A stretch of 32,372 nucleotides of DNA, from NCBI RefSeq assembly GCF_001484765.1, contig NZ_LLXO01000042.1, positions 1 through 32,372 of the forward strand, read 5' to 3'. The translations under genes were made by a program, and so were the position numbers. Each line of letters begins with the position of its first letter. Within the stretch, counting starts at the first letter, position 1. Origin of the DNA: Entomohabitans teleogrylli (GTDB lineage Bacteria; Pseudomonadota; Gammaproteobacteria; Enterobacterales; Enterobacteriaceae). The notes beneath the pieces were generated by a model. The model was not told where the DNA came from. It ran no database searches and worked only from the letters and a program-made list of their open reading frames with translations. This document shows positions 7,240-18,276 of the stretch, piece after piece.

Positions 7240-7941
7240 TCAGAACTGTTTTTCCAGCGGCTGCCAGGTGCAAAAATCTTCATTCGCCACCAGCAGCAAC
7301 TGGGAGCCTTCCGGCGCTTCAAGCCACGCCACGCTGACCGCCAGGGAAGAGTGGCGCTGGCGCTGCCGGATATGCGCAATCGCTCTGCTATCCAGATCGG
7401 GGGCAATCTTTTGTCCTTCACAGGTCAGAACGCTGCCATCCGCCTGCCAGCGCCCCTGACGCAGGACCACGCGACCGCTGCGTAATGCATCGCTGGTCTG
7501 GCGAATCTGGCTGGCCCGATATTGATACAGAGCAATCTGGTCTCTGGACAGTTGCTGTTTCTGGCCGTCGATCTCACGCTGCATAAAACTCAGCTCACCG
7601 CGATCGTCGAAGCGTACCCGAATATGTTCCGGATGTCGGCCCATAATATTAAGTTCAATGAACGTCAGACGTTCGCCCTGCCAGCGGTATTCGCCGGTAG
7701 TGGTGTTGTCGCTGCGCCATGGACTGAACGCCATCAGCAGGTGGACGCCGTCATCGCCGCCGTCTTTACGCCAGATGCGTACCGCGCCGTCGTCCGCCAC
7801 ATAACCGCTGGCGGTAAAGGAAGGAAGAGAGGATTTGCTACTACAGGCGCAGAGTAACAGCGCCCCAACCAGCAGCCCGGTAGAGCGCCAGAAAGACAAA
7901 AGGGGCGTTGCCGCCCCCCGATTAAAACTTTTCACGCTCAC
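7240..7941 (-). CDS. yjaH: DUF1481 family lipoprotein
   Basis: Conserved enterobacterial envelope protein of unknown function, 233 aa (E. coli YjaH about 231). A hydrophobic stretch followed by LLLCACSS (about residues 29-36) looks like a lipoprotein signal with the modified Cys in LCAC, so it is probably anchored in the outer membrane. The rest is soluble beta-rich sequence (RIWRKDGG, GEYRWQGERLTFIELNIMG). The start is a GTG at 7941, with a second GTG two codons on and no clear ribosome site. A later start would destroy the signal peptide. hupA lies 8 bases upstream, and the hupA terminator sits inside the first codons of this gene, so expression may depend on read-through. Confidence 0.85.
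   Translation of the reverse strand: MSVKSFNRGAATPLLSFWRSTGLLVGALLLCACSSKSSLPSFTASGYVADDGAVRIWRKDGGDDGVHLLMAFSPWRSDNTTTGEYRWQGERLTFIELNIMGRHPEHIRVRFDDRGELSFMQREIDGQKQQLSRDQIALYQYRASQIRQTSDALRSGRVVLRQGRWQADGSVLTCEGQKIAPDLDSRAIAHIRQRQRHSSLAVSVAWLEAPEGSQLLLVANEDFCTWQPLEKQF
7893..7917 (-). terminator. intrinsic terminator of hupA, inside yjaH codons 9-17
   Basis: On the minus strand GGGGCG (7917-7912), loop GCAA, CGCCCC (7907-7902), then TTTTGTCTT (7901-7893): a GC stem with a GNRA-type tetraloop and a U-rich tail. It lies about 33 bases after the hupA stop, within the yjaH coding sequence. Confidence 0.75.
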
Positions 7942-7949
7942 GCCGCGTA

Positions 7950-8222
7950 TTACTTAACAGCGTCTTTCAGTGCCTTACCAGAAACAAATGCCGGTACGTT
8001 TGCAGCGGCGATTTTAATTTCTTTACCGGTCTGCGGGTTGCGGCCAGTACGCTCAGCGCGGTGGTTCACTTTGAAGGTCCCGAAACCAACCAGTTGTACA
8101 GCATCGCCTTCTTTCAGAGACTCAGTAATTGCCGCCAGAGTGGATTCCAGAGCAGACTTCGCTTGCGCTTTAGACAGGTCAGCCTTGTCAGCAATTACAT
8201 CAATCAGTTGAGTCTTGTTCAT
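7950..8222 (-). CDS. hupA: DNA-binding protein HU-alpha
   Basis: Nucleoid protein that binds and bends DNA without strong sequence preference, as homodimer or HU-alpha/beta heterodimer. It is 90 aa, the exact family length, with only a handful of changes near the N-terminus compared with E. coli. The DNA-clamping beta-arm is [20 protein letters not shown] (about 61-80), with the conserved Pro that intercalates into the minor groove. The ribosome site is AAGGATAACTT before ATG. It lies downstream of yjaG but has its own upstream region (8223-8408), where E. coli hupA also has its own promoter. Confidence 0.99.
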   Translation of the reverse strand: MNKTQLIDVIADKADLSKAQAKSALESTLAAITESLKEGDAVQLVGFGTFKVNHRAERTGRNPQTGKEIKIAAANVPAFVSGKALKDAVK

Positions 8223-8408
8223 AAGTTATCCTTACAATGTGTTTATCGCTTGCTAAGCATCGAGTGCGACGGAAATGCCTGAAAAGCACTCTCCTGCATA
8301 TACGCACCGATAGCCACTTTTTTTCGCCCCCCAAATGTAGACCAGACAGGGGGATCAATGGAAGCCTCCAGGCATGACAAAACAGGCGTTAAATCACGTT
8401 TTATGGTC
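8223..8408 (-). promoter_or_regulatory. hupA upstream region
   Basis: 186 bases without a gene, strongly like E. coli hupA upstream DNA. On the minus strand a candidate -10 TACATT lies at 8339-8334 but has no convincing -35. A C5...G6 inverted repeat (CCCCC at 8353-8349 region and GGGGGG at 8333-8328 region) flanks it. The leader then runs about 100 nt to the start codon. I cannot place the exact start site. Confidence 0.45.
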
Positions 8409-8999
8409 TCATTGCTGCAAATTTATACCGATATTGCTACTACCGGCCTCACGCAGGTCTGCCCGGAGTCCTTTTATCAGTTCAATATCACGTTCTTCGC
8501 AGTCAGCCAGTAAGCGATAAATCTCCCACTGAATGTCCCATTCCTGCTCTACCGCCGGGTTCTCTTTCAGCTCTTCATCGCTCATTTCCCGACCAGCCTC
8601 GGTCATTTCCAGCATCGCCACCGTGGTGATAGAACTTTTGCTAACCTCCACGGCGTGCTCGTAAGTTTCACCACTCAGCCGGGAGTGAAGTAACTCACTG
8701 AGCGCGACGCAGGCGTCGATCGCCGGGTAAACCCCATAAATATCGTAATCGTCCGCCACCGGAATCGCTTCTTCCAGTTTTTCCAGTTGGCTGTCGAAAT
8801 TGACCTTCGCGTCTTTCACGGCCAGCGTTTCCCACACTAAATCGAGAATACGCCGGTACAACTGACCATCGCCGAAGCCGGTTTGCTGGCAAAACATCGC
8901 ATAATTGGGGTACATGCGCTCACACAGCGAAGCCATAAACGTCACATGCTGCCAGCTTTCCAGCTTTTCCAGGCGCAGGTGAATAGGGTTCTGTAACAT
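8409..8999 (-). CDS. yjaG: DUF416 family protein
   Basis: Conserved gamma-proteobacterial soluble protein of unknown function, 196 aa as in E. coli. It is acidic and helical, with HVTFMASLCERMYPNY near the N-terminus, the central DDYDIYGVYPAIDACVAL and a run of acidic helices (EMSDEELKENPAVEQEWDIQWEIYRLL). It has no signal peptide or membrane segment. The start at 8999 gives the family N-terminus MLQNPIHLRLEKLE. It lies 43 bases after nfi in the nudC-hemE-nfi-yjaG run. That context alone does not reveal a function. Confidence 0.93.
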   Translation of the reverse strand: MLQNPIHLRLEKLESWQHVTFMASLCERMYPNYAMFCQQTGFGDGQLYRRILDLVWETLAVKDAKVNFDSQLEKLEEAIPVADDYDIYGVYPAIDACVALSELLHSRLSGETYEHAVEVSKSSITTVAMLEMTEAGREMSDEELKENPAVEQEWDIQWEIYRLLADCEERDIELIKGLRADLREAGSSNIGINLQQ

Positions 9000-9042
9000 T
9001 AATACGTCTCACACGCAGAATAGTGGGGGCAGTTTACCCGAA

Positions 9043-9714
9043 TCATTCATGAATTTCCCGCCAGCGCAGAAACGCCGTTTTGCGCGATGCCACAGCGTCC
9101 GCCCAGCGGGTCGGCTCAGGCAGGCGGTAGCCGGCCATACAGCGCTGTACCCACGCCAGCGCCGAATCCATGCTGATCCGATGACCCGTCGAGACAAACA
9201 GCGGATTACAGCGCGCTTTACTACGCCATACCCAGCCCAGTTGTTCGCCTTTGTCCATCAATGGCGCGCTGGCGCCCGGTCCCTCGTCAGGCAGCTCAAA
9301 ACGACCGCAGAGGCGCTTCTTCGCCACCCCGATAGTCGGAGTATCGATCATCAGGCCAAAATGGCTGGCGACCCCCAGACGACGCGGATGGGAAATCCCG
9401 TGGCCGTCGACAAACAGCAATTGCGGTTTACGGGATAACATTTCCCACGCCTTTTCCAGCGCCGGCGTTTCCCGAAAGGACAGGAACCCGGGAATATACG
9501 GCATCGTGGTGGCGATGCGTGCCACCTGATATTCCACCAGTTCCAGAGAGGGATACTTCAACAATACTATCGCCGCGCGCGTAACATCACCCCCCTCTTC
9601 AAACCCAACGTCCGCCCCGCCGATCAACTGCGGCGGATCCTGCTCCGGACGATCCTCGCGGATCACCGAAGCGGCCAGCTCAAGCTGCTGTGCCCGAAGT
9701 GCGGCAAGATCCAT
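9043..9714 (-). CDS. nfi: endonuclease V (deoxyinosine 3'-endonuclease)
   Basis: Repair enzyme that cuts the second phosphodiester bond 3' to deoxyinosine and other deaminated bases. It is 223 aa, as in E. coli. Visible are the catalytic Asp in GGADVGFE (about 32-39), the base-separating wedge [11 protein letters not shown] (about 74-84) with its metal-binding Glu, and the second acidic metal site [13 protein letters not shown] (about 107-119). TKKRLCG-type and [17 protein letters not shown] segments follow. The start has a near-perfect Shine-Dalgarno AAGGAGG that overlaps the hemE stop; the gap between the genes is 9 bases, so it is translated from the hemE message. Confidence 0.97.
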   Translation of the reverse strand: MDLAALRAQQLELAASVIREDRPEQDPPQLIGGADVGFEEGGDVTRAAIVLLKYPSLELVEYQVARIATTMPYIPGFLSFRETPALEKAWEMLSRKPQLLFVDGHGISHPRRLGVASHFGLMIDTPTIGVAKKRLCGRFELPDEGPGASAPLMDKGEQLGWVWRSKARCNPLFVSTGHRISMDSALAWVQRCMAGYRLPEPTRWADAVASRKTAFLRWREIHE

Positions 9715-9723
9715 CCCGCCTCC

Positions 9724-10788
9724 TTACTGATGGTATGCGGCGGAAAGACGATGTACCGCCTCGACAAACGCGCCGGCGTGCTCCGGCGGCACGTCCTGAT
9801 GAATACCGTGCCCAAGGTTAAAGACATGCCCTTCCCCGTGCCCGAAGCCCGCCAGAATACCGGCCACTTCTTCTTCGATACGCGCCGCAGGCGCATAAAG
9901 CATCGACGGGTCCATATTGCCCTGCAGCGCCACCTTATCGCCCACCCGCCGACGGGCATCGGCGATATCTGTGGTCCAGTCCAGCCCCAGCGCGTCACAG
10001 CCGGTTTCAGCCATCGCCTCCAGCCACTGGCCGCCACCCTTGGTGAATAATGTGACCGGTACCCGACGCCCCTCGTTTTCCCGCAGCAGGCCGTCGACGA
10101 TTTTATGCATGTAGTACAGGGAGAACTGCTGATAGTCGCGACCGGTCAGTACCCCGCCCCAGGTATCAAAGATCATCACCGATTGCGCTCCGGCGCGGAT
10201 CTGCGCATTCAGATACAGCGTGACGCTGCTGGCCAGTTTATCCAGCAGCGCGTGCAGCATCTGCGGATCGGCATACATCATCTTTTTAATCACGGTAAAA
10301 GCTTTACTGCTGCCGCCTTCCACCATATAGGTCGCCAGGGTCCATGGGCTGCCGGAAAAACCGATAAGCGGCACTTCGCCCTTCAGGTTGCGGCGAATGG
10401 TGCGTACGGCGTTCATCACATAGCCCAGCTCCTGTTCCGGATCCGGAACCGGCAATTTCGCCACATCGGCTTTGCTGGCGACAGGAGACTGAAAGCGCGG
10501 CCCCTCGCCGGCTTCAAAATAAAGCCCCAGCCCCATCGCATCCGGGATGGTCAGAATATCCGAAAAGAGAATCGCGGCATCCAGCGCATAGCGGCGCAGC
10601 GGCTGGAGCGTCACTTCGCAGGCCAGCTCGGCATTTTTGCACAGGGACATAAAGTCGCCGGCCTCGGCGCGAGTGGCTTTATATTCCGGCAGATAGCGCC
10701 CTGCCTGGCGCATCATCCATACCGGAGTGACATCCACAGGCTGGCGCAACAGCGCTCGCAGATAACGATCGTTCTTCAGTTCGGTCAT
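9724..10788 (-). CDS. hemE: uroporphyrinogen decarboxylase
   Basis: Cytosolic enzyme of heme synthesis that removes the four acetate carboxyls of uroporphyrinogen III to give coproporphyrinogen III. It is 354 aa, as in E. coli. Signature 1 [15 protein letters not shown] (about 22-36) supplies the substrate-binding arginines. FSDIL contains the catalytic Asp (D77), YMVEGGSSK holds the conserved Tyr (Y154), and [12 protein letters not shown] carries the conserved His (H327). AAGGAAA precedes the ATG. It is flanked by nudC 39 bases upstream and nfi 9 bases downstream. Confidence 0.98.
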   Translation of the reverse strand: MTELKNDRYLRALLRQPVDVTPVWMMRQAGRYLPEYKATRAEAGDFMSLCKNAELACEVTLQPLRRYALDAAILFSDILTIPDAMGLGLYFEAGEGPRFQSPVASKADVAKLPVPDPEQELGYVMNAVRTIRRNLKGEVPLIGFSGSPWTLATYMVEGGSSKAFTVIKKMMYADPQMLHALLDKLASSVTLYLNAQIRAGAQSVMIFDTWGGVLTGRDYQQFSLYYMHKIVDGLLRENEGRRVPVTLFTKGGGQWLEAMAETGCDALGLDWTTDIADARRRVGDKVALQGNMDPSMLYAPAARIEEEVAGILAGFGHGEGHVFNLGHGIHQDVPPEHAGAFVEAVHRLSAAYHQ

Positions 10789-10827
10789 AATTGCATTTCC
10801 TTAAGCATGGTCAGCCAGTGTAACACG

Positions 10828-11613
10828 TCATTCATACTCCGCCCGGCAGCGGGCGACGGTATCTTCAATCAGCCGCCGCGCCACTGTGCCCGGTGGAGGT
10901 AACAACGGTAGCGCATCGTAACGGTACCACCCGGCATCCAGCAATTCTTTAGGGTCGATTTTGAGCTCGCCGCTGTGATATTCGGCGGTAAACGCCGTCA
11001 TCAACGACTGGGGAAACGGCCACGGTTGGGAAACGACATAGCGCAGATTTTTCACCTGAATGTTGCTTTCCTCCATCACCTCCCGGGCGACGGCTTGCTC
11101 CAGAGTTTCCCCGACCTCCACAAACCCGGCCAGCACAGTATAAATACCGTTGCGATGACGGGTATGCTGCGCCAGCAGGATGTGATCCTCGCGGCGAATC
11201 GCCACAATGACGCACGGCGCAATTTGCGGGTAATAGCGCTGATGGCAATGACCGCAAAGCACCGCCCATTCTGTTTTACTGGGATGCATTTCATGGCCGC
11301 AATAACCGCAGTAGCGGTGGGAGCGGTAGAACTCCGCCAGTTGAACGCCGCGCCCGGCCAGTTGAAACAGCCCGACGTCCTGGTCGATTATCTGCCGCAC
11401 CGACCCCATATCGCGACGCCGCTGCTGGCGTACCAGCCATACCGGCTCTCCCCGCCATTCGCCGACCAGCGCCCCCCGGGCGCCGGCCAGATCGAAAGCC
11501 GCAGCCTGACCGTGAGGCAGTTCTCCGCCGGGTAACCATAACTTCTGTTCATGGCTGACTATCCACCAGCCATGGTCTACGTTTTCTATTACGCGTTCCT
11601 TTAGCACTTGCAC
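10828..11613 (-). CDS. nudC: NAD-capped RNA hydrolase / NADH pyrophosphatase
   Basis: Nudix hydrolase that removes the NAD cap from RNA 5' ends and splits NADH. It is 261 aa from the GTG at 11613 (E. coli 257); a second in-frame GTG at 11607 is an alternative, and GAGG lies upstream of both. The N-terminal domain (about 1-98) is followed by a zinc ribbon of four cysteines (CGYCGHE and LCGHC) and the Nudix domain. The Nudix box reads [20 protein letters not shown] then SNI, with Asn where the consensus has Gly. [11 protein letters not shown] is the NADH-specific SQPWPFPxS motif. It heads the nudC-hemE-nfi run from its own promoter. Confidence 0.95.
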   Translation of the reverse strand: MQVLKERVIENVDHGWWIVSHEQKLWLPGGELPHGQAAAFDLAGARGALVGEWRGEPVWLVRQQRRRDMGSVRQIIDQDVGLFQLAGRGVQLAEFYRSHRYCGYCGHEMHPSKTEWAVLCGHCHQRYYPQIAPCVIVAIRREDHILLAQHTRHRNGIYTVLAGFVEVGETLEQAVAREVMEESNIQVKNLRYVVSQPWPFPQSLMTAFTAEYHSGELKIDPKELLDAGWYRYDALPLLPPPGTVARRLIEDTVARCRAEYE

Positions 11614-11655
11614 GACCTCGACTTCACTGGCAATCTGCTTAACATTATTTTTACA

Positions 11656-11683
11656 TTTATAGGTACTACCGAGTTACATACAA
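11656..11683 (-). promoter_or_regulatory. probable sigma-70 promoter of nudC
   Basis: On the minus strand TTGTAT (11683-11678), a 16-base spacer and TATAAA (11661-11656); start expected near 11649, about 36 bases before the GTG. It is divergent from rsd. The rest of the gap (11684-11812) must hold the rsd promoter. TATAAC at 11791-11796 is a possible -10 for it, but no -35 fits well. Confidence 0.5.
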
Positions 11684-11812
11684 CAACATTCAGAATGCGC
11701 CATGGCGGCACGCGATCGTATCCCGCACTCACGACACCGGGATAAGTCTATGCAACCCGCCAGCGGGCAGCCTGAGATAAATGCGTCAATTTTATAACTC
11801 ATGGAGTCAATC

Positions 11813-12316
11813 ATGCTAAACCACCTGGAAAGTCTGGCAAAACGCGTTGAGGGCAGTAATGAGTTAGTCGACCACTGGCTACATATCCGCAAGCACCTGC
11901 TGGTATCGTACTACCATCTGGTTGGCCTGAAACCTGGTAAAGAATCCCACGCCGCGCTGGATGAAAAAGCGCTGGATGATTTTTGCCAGGGTCTGGTGGA
12001 TTACCTGTCGGCGGGCCACTTTAAAATCTATGAGCACATTATCCGCGAAATGAAAGGGAATAGCCCGCTTTTAGCAGCATCGCAGCTCTATCCTCAGCTT
12101 GAACACAATACCCAGCGCATTATGGATTATTACGAATCGCATCTGGTCGAGGCTATCGATCACGATAATTGTCTGGAGTTTCAGCAGGTCCTCTCCGAAC
12201 TTGGCGAAGCGCTGGCGGAGCGTTTTTTACTGGAAGATAAGCTCATTATCCTGGCATTCGATAACAATCTGCAGCGCAGCGCCAACGATGAAGGCGATCT
12301 GGCATGTCCTGCTTGA
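11813..12316 (+). CDS. rsd: regulator of sigma D (anti-sigma-70 factor)
   Basis: Stationary-phase protein that binds region 4 of sigma-70, favouring alternative sigma factors; it also stimulates SpoT hydrolase together with HPr. It is 167 aa (E. coli 158). It is an all-helical protein with the family blocks WLHIRKHLLVSYYHLVGLKPGKES (about 23-46), ALDDFCQGLVDYLSAGHFKIYE and IDHDNCLEFQQVLSELGEAL. The start is the ATG at 11813 with GGAG seven bases upstream; an ATG four codons earlier would include that site in the frame. The last 20 or so residues (AFDNNLQRSANDEGDLACPA) do not resemble the E. coli tail. Confidence 0.95.
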   Translation: MLNHLESLAKRVEGSNELVDHWLHIRKHLLVSYYHLVGLKPGKESHAALDEKALDDFCQGLVDYLSAGHFKIYEHIIREMKGNSPLLAASQLYPQLEHNTQRIMDYYESHLVEAIDHDNCLEFQQVLSELGEALAERFLLEDKLIILAFDNNLQRSANDEGDLACPA

Positions 12317-12341
12317 GTTTCGTCCATTGAGCGAGTAAGTT
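12313..12341 (+). promoter_or_regulatory. candidate promoter of the thi operon
   Basis: TTGAGT (12313-12318), a 17-base spacer and TAAGTT (12336-12341). The -35 overlaps the rsd stop codon. The start would be near 12348, just ahead of the riboswitch. The -10 is a weak match, so this is tentative. Confidence 0.3.
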
Positions 12342-12349
12342 ACTTTCAT

Positions 12350-14460
<2,111 letters not shown>

Positions 14461-14461
<1 letters not shown>

Positions 14462-15096
14462 TGTATCAGCCCGATTTTCCGTCACTACCTCAGCGCCTGG
14501 GATTATACCCGGTAGTGGACAGCGTAGAATGGATTGCGCGTCTACTGGAAGCCGGAGTATGTACTATCCAGTTACGCATCAAGGATAAGCCGGATCATGA
14601 CGTAGAGGACGATGTCATCGCCGCTATCGCCCTCGGACGCCGCTACCGCGCGCGCCTGTTCATTAACGACTACTGGCGGCTGGCGATTAAGCATCAGGCC
14701 TATGGCGTGCACCTCGGCCAGGAAGACCTCGAAACCACCGACCTGCCGGCCATCCGTGCCGCCGGTCTGCGGCTTGGCGTCTCCACCCATGATGATATGG
14801 AGATCGACGTCGCACTGTCGGTCAGACCCTCGTACATTGCTCTCGGCCACGTGTTCCCGACTCAGACCAAGCAGATGCCCTCCGCTCCCCAGGGGCTGGA
14901 GCAACTGGCGCGCCATATCGAGCGCCTTGGCGATTACCCTTCCGTCGCTATCGGCGGTATCAGCCTTGAACGGGCGCCGGCGGTGCTGGCGACCGGGGTA
15001 GGCAGCATTGCGGTGGTCAGCGCGATAACCCAGGCCGCGGACTGGCGCCAGGCAACGGCGCAGCTTCTGGAACTGGCGGGGGTCGGCGATGAATGA
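14461..15096 (+). CDS. thiE: thiamine-phosphate synthase
   Basis: TIM-barrel enzyme that joins HMP-PP and thiazole phosphate to give thiamine phosphate. It is 211 aa, as in E. coli. Visible are the phosphate and pyrimidine binding blocks [62 protein letters not shown] and the C-terminal phosphate loop AIGGISL and [11 protein letters not shown]. The ATG at 14461 overlaps the thiC stop, with AGGAGG upstream. An adjacent GTG at 14458 is less likely. It overlaps thiF by 8 nt. Confidence 0.98.
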
Positions 15097-15844
15097 CACG
15101 GATTTTATGCGTTACAGCCGCCAGTTACTGCTGGAAGATATCGCGCTGGAGGGGCAGGAGAAACTGCGCGCCAGCCGCGTATTGATCGTCGGGTTAGGCG
15201 GGCTGGGTTCGCCGGCGGCCCTGTATCTGGCGGCGGCCGGCGTCGGTCAGCTGATTCTGGCGGACGATGACGCGGTACACCTGAGCAACCTGCAGCGACA
15301 GATCCTGTTTACCTCTGACGATATCGACCAGCCTAAATCGCTGGCCGCCCGCCAGCGCCTGGCGCAACTGAACCCCGGCGTCGAACTGATCGCCATTGAG
15401 CAGCGTTTACAGGGCGATGCGCTGCATCAGTCGGTGCGGGACGCTTCTGTGGTGCTTGACTGTAGCGACAACATGGTCACCCGCCAGGCCATCAACGCCG
15501 CCTGCGTGGCGCTCAACACACCGTTAATCACCGCCAGCGCAGTCGGCTTTGGCGGCCAGTTGATGGTGTTGCTGCCGCCGTGGAGCCACGGCTGCTACCG
15601 CTGCCTGTGGCCGGATGACAGCGAACCTCTACGTAATTGCCGCAACGCCGGCATCGTCGGCCCGGTGGTCGGCGTGATGGGCACCTTACAGGCGCTGGAA
15701 GCGGTGAAACTGCTGTGCGGTATGACGCCCGCCAGCGGTACGCTGCGCCTGTTTGACGCCCGCGCCCATCAATGGCGAACGCTACAGCTACAGCGTGCCG
15801 CTCACTGCCCGGTCTGCGGAGGCGCGCATGCAGATCATGTTTAA
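15089..15844 (+). CDS. thiF: ThiS adenylyltransferase
   Basis: E1-like enzyme that adenylates the C-terminal Gly of ThiS so that sulfur can be loaded for the thiazole ring. It is 251 aa, as in E. coli. The nucleotide loop is [10 protein letters not shown] (about 34-43), followed by [16 protein letters not shown]. The structural zinc is held by C169 and C172 (CYRC) and C240 and C243 (CPVC). C184 (LRNC), which forms the acyl-disulfide link to ThiS in E. coli, is present. The gene overlaps thiE by 8 nt and thiS by 17 nt. Confidence 0.98.
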   Translation: MNDTDFMRYSRQLLLEDIALEGQEKLRASRVLIVGLGGLGSPAALYLAAAGVGQLILADDDAVHLSNLQRQILFTSDDIDQPKSLAARQRLAQLNPGVELIAIEQRLQGDALHQSVRDASVVLDCSDNMVTRQAINAACVALNTPLITASAVGFGGQLMVLLPPWSHGCYRCLWPDDSEPLRNCRNAGIVGPVVGVMGTLQALEAVKLLCGMTPASGTLRLFDARAHQWRTLQLQRAAHCPVCGGAHADHV

Positions 15845-16028
15845 TGACGCGCCGATTTGCTGTCCGGAAGGCGAAACGCTGAGCGATCTGCTCACCCGGC
15901 TGGAGGCCCTAAAACCCGGCAGCGCGCTGGCGGTTAACCAGCTCATCGTTCCCCGGGAGCAGTGGGCGCAGCATATTGTGCAGGATGGCGATCGGATCCT
16001 GCTTTTTCAGGCCATCGCAGGAGGCTAA
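15828..16028 (+). CDS. thiS: sulfur carrier protein ThiS
   Basis: Ubiquitin-fold sulfur carrier for thiazole formation. It is 66 aa, as in E. coli, ending in the required Gly-Gly (LLFQAIAGG) that is adenylated by ThiF and thiocarboxylated. The conserved C-terminal half is [21 protein letters not shown]. The start ATG at 15828 has a perfect GGAGG site and lies 17 nt inside thiF. An upstream in-frame start at 15753 would add non-family sequence. thiG follows after 2 bases. Confidence 0.98.
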   Translation: MQIMFNDAPICCPEGETLSDLLTRLEALKPGSALAVNQLIVPREQWAQHIVQDGDRILLFQAIAGG

Positions 16029-16030
16029 GT

Positions 16031-16804
16031 ATGTTACGTATTGCGGATAAAACCTTTACTTCACGCCTGTTTACCGGCACAGGGAAATTCGCCTCGCCGC
16101 AGATCATGAGCCAGGCCATTCAGGCCTCCGGTAGCCAACTGGTCACTATGGCCATGAAGCGTGTCGATCTCCACAATCGCCAGGATGCGATTCTCGCCCC
16201 GCTACAGGCGCTGGGCGTTCACCTGCTGCCGAATACGTCCGGGGCCAAAACCGCTGACGAAGCGGTCTTCGCCGCTCAACTGGCCCGTGAGGCGCTGGGT
16301 ACCAACTGGGTGAAACTGGAAATCCATCCTGACGCCCGCTACCTGATGCCGGACCCGCTGGAAACCCTGGCAGCCGCGGAAATCCTGGTCAAACAGGGCT
16401 TTGTGGTTCTGCCCTATTGCGGCGCCGACCCGGTACTGTGTAAACGTCTGGAAGAGGTCGGCTGCGCCGCGGTGATGCCGCTGGGCGCTCCTATTGGTTC
16501 CAACCAGGGTCTGCAGACCCGCGCCCTGCTGGAAATCATTATTGAGCAGGCCCGGGTACCGGTTGTGGTCGATGCCGGTATTGGAGTACCCAGCCACGCC
16601 TGCGAGGCGCTGGAAATGGGCGCTGCCGCCGTGCTGGTCAATACCGCTATCGCCGTGGCCCGGGATCCGGTGGCTATGGCCAGCGCTTTCCGGCTGGCGG
16701 TAGAATCCGGCCTGCTGGCGGCCGCCTCCGGCCCCGGCAGCCGTCAGCATAGCGCCCGGGCTACCAGCCCGCTGACCGGATTCCTGCAACAGGAGGGGGC
16801 GTAA
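16031..16804 (+). CDS. thiG: thiazole synthase
   Basis: TIM-barrel enzyme that assembles the thiazole phosphate from deoxyxylulose 5-phosphate, dehydroglycine and ThiS-thiocarboxylate. It is 257 aa (E. coli 256). The Schiff-base lysine is K95 ([12 protein letters not shown]). Other conserved blocks are [28 protein letters not shown] and [11 protein letters not shown]. The start at 16031 has AGGAGG overlapping the thiS stop. The TAA stop overlaps the thiH ATG (TAATG). ThiG and ThiH form a complex in E. coli. Confidence 0.98.
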   Translation: MLRIADKTFTSRLFTGTGKFASPQIMSQAIQASGSQLVTMAMKRVDLHNRQDAILAPLQALGVHLLPNTSGAKTADEAVFAAQLAREALGTNWVKLEIHPDARYLMPDPLETLAAAEILVKQGFVVLPYCGADPVLCKRLEEVGCAAVMPLGAPIGSNQGLQTRALLEIIIEQARVPVVVDAGIGVPSHACEALEMGAAAVLVNTAIAVARDPVAMASAFRLAVESGLLAAASGPGSRQHSARATSPLTGFLQQEGA

Positions 16805-17937
16805 TGGCAACATTTACTGAGCGCTGGCGCGAACTGCACTGGGACGACATTGCGCTGCGCATCAACAGCAAAACCGCCGCGGATGTGGAGCGGGCGCTGA
16901 ATGCGCGGCGGGTTACCCGTGAGGATATGCTGGCGCTGCTCTCCCCCGCCGCCGCTACATATCTGGAACCCATGGCGCAGAAGGCGCAGTTGCTTACCCG
17001 CCAGCGTTTTGGCAATACGGTGAATTTTTATGTGCCGCTGTATCTGTCCAACCTGTGCGCCAACGATTGTACTTACTGCGGTTTTTCAATGAGTAATCGC
17101 CTGAAGCGCAAGACCCTCAATGACGAAGAGATTGAGCGGGAATGTGCAGCAATCCGTAATCTGGGATTCACCCATCTCCTGCTGGTCACCGGAGAGCACC
17201 AGAGTAAGGTCGGTATGGACTATTTTCGCCGCCATCTGCCGGCGATTCGCCGCCAGTTCAGCTCGCTGCAGATGGAGGTTCAGCCCCTGTCGCAAGCGGA
17301 TTACGCCGAGCTACGCGGTCTGGGGCTGGACGGTGTTATGGTGTATCAGGAAACCTATCACGAGGCGACCTATGCCCGGCATCACCTGCGCGGCCAGAAA
17401 CAAGACTTTTTCTGGCGCCTGGAAACGCCGGACCGCCTTGGCCGCGCCGGTATCGACAAAATCGGTCTTGGCGCGCTAATTGGGCTTTCCGACAACTGGC
17501 GGGTGGATTGCTATATGGTGGTAGAGCACCTGCTATGGCTGCAACAGCAATACTGGCAGAGCCGCTTTTCGATCTCATTTCCGCGCCTGCGTCCCTGTGC
17601 CGGCGGAATTGAACCAGCCTCGCTAATGGATGAACGCCAACTGGTGCAGGTAATTTGCGCCTTCCGCCTGCTGGCGCCCGAGGTGGAGCTGTCGCTTTCC
17701 ACTCGCGAATCCCCCCGCTTCCGGGACAGCGTGGTGCCGCTGGCCATTAATCAGGTTAGCGCCTGGTCGCGCACTCAGCCCGGCGGCTATGCCGATAGCC
17801 ATAGCGAGCTGGAACAATTCTCGCCCCATGATAATCGTACCCCCGAGCAGGTTGCCCGGGCGCTGGCGCAGGCAGGGCTGCAGCCGGTATGGAAAGACTG
17901 GGACGGATGGCTGGGAAGGGCGGCTCAGCCACGCTAA
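16804..17937 (+). CDS. thiH: 2-iminoacetate synthase (radical SAM tyrosine lyase)
   Basis: Cleaves tyrosine to p-cresol and dehydroglycine (2-iminoacetate), which ThiG uses to build thiazole. It is 377 aa, as in E. coli. The radical SAM cluster motif is C85-x3-C89-x2-C92 (CANDCTYCGFS), followed by the barrel segments HLLLVTGEH and GVMVYQETYHE and the C-terminal RLRPCAG and STRESPRFRD segments. It is the last gene of the operon and is followed by a strong terminator. Confidence 0.98.
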   Translation: MATFTERWRELHWDDIALRINSKTAADVERALNARRVTREDMLALLSPAAATYLEPMAQKAQLLTRQRFGNTVNFYVPLYLSNLCANDCTYCGFSMSNRLKRKTLNDEEIERECAAIRNLGFTHLLLVTGEHQSKVGMDYFRRHLPAIRRQFSSLQMEVQPLSQADYAELRGLGLDGVMVYQETYHEATYARHHLRGQKQDFFWRLETPDRLGRAGIDKIGLGALIGLSDNWRVDCYMVVEHLLWLQQQYWQSRFSISFPRLRPCAGGIEPASLMDERQLVQVICAFRLLAPEVELSLSTRESPRFRDSVVPLAINQVSAWSRTQPGGYADSHSELEQFSPHDNRTPEQVARALAQAGLQPVWKDWDGWLGRAAQPR

Positions 17938-17965
17938 AACGCCCCTTTCCGGGAAAGTGATTACC

Positions 17966-17996
17966 AGCGCACAACCGCAAGGCTGTGCGCTTTTTT
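17966..17996 (+). terminator. intrinsic terminator of the thi operon
   Basis: AGCGCACA (17966-17973) pairs with TGTGCGCT (17984-17991) around a 10-nt loop, and T-run 17991-17996 follows directly. It lies 28 bases after the thiH stop. Confidence 0.9.
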
Positions 17997-18276
17997 ATCG
18001 CTTAGCCAGTAACCGTCAATTGCCTTTTGAGCAAATACCTATGGTGATTTGTTATCGATATCCGGCGATATTGTCCTGATCATGTTAAATATGAGATATT
18101 CTTTACAGTTATTTGCGCCGCCATGAAATAAGCGCAACTTTTGCTACCTATAATCGTCGCTATCGGTGCAGGATCGCATTTATCCAGGCCTAAAAAGGAA
18201 AGGGCCACCCTTCCTTGTCTGGTAATGTCCGTATACTGGCTATACTTCTGATACACGCAGACAACACGATGAAATT
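17997..18276 (+). promoter_or_regulatory. AT-rich upstream region of the diguanylate cyclase gene
   Basis: 280 bases with no gene. Candidate -10 hexamers are TATAAT at 18149-18154 and TATACT at 18232-18237 and 18241-18246, none with a good -35. GCTACCTATAAT at 18143-18154 has some resemblance to a sigma-S -10 region. An imperfect inverted repeat AAGGAAAGGG (18195-18204) / CCCTTCCTT (18208-18216) lies between them. Exact promoter not resolved. Confidence 0.35.
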
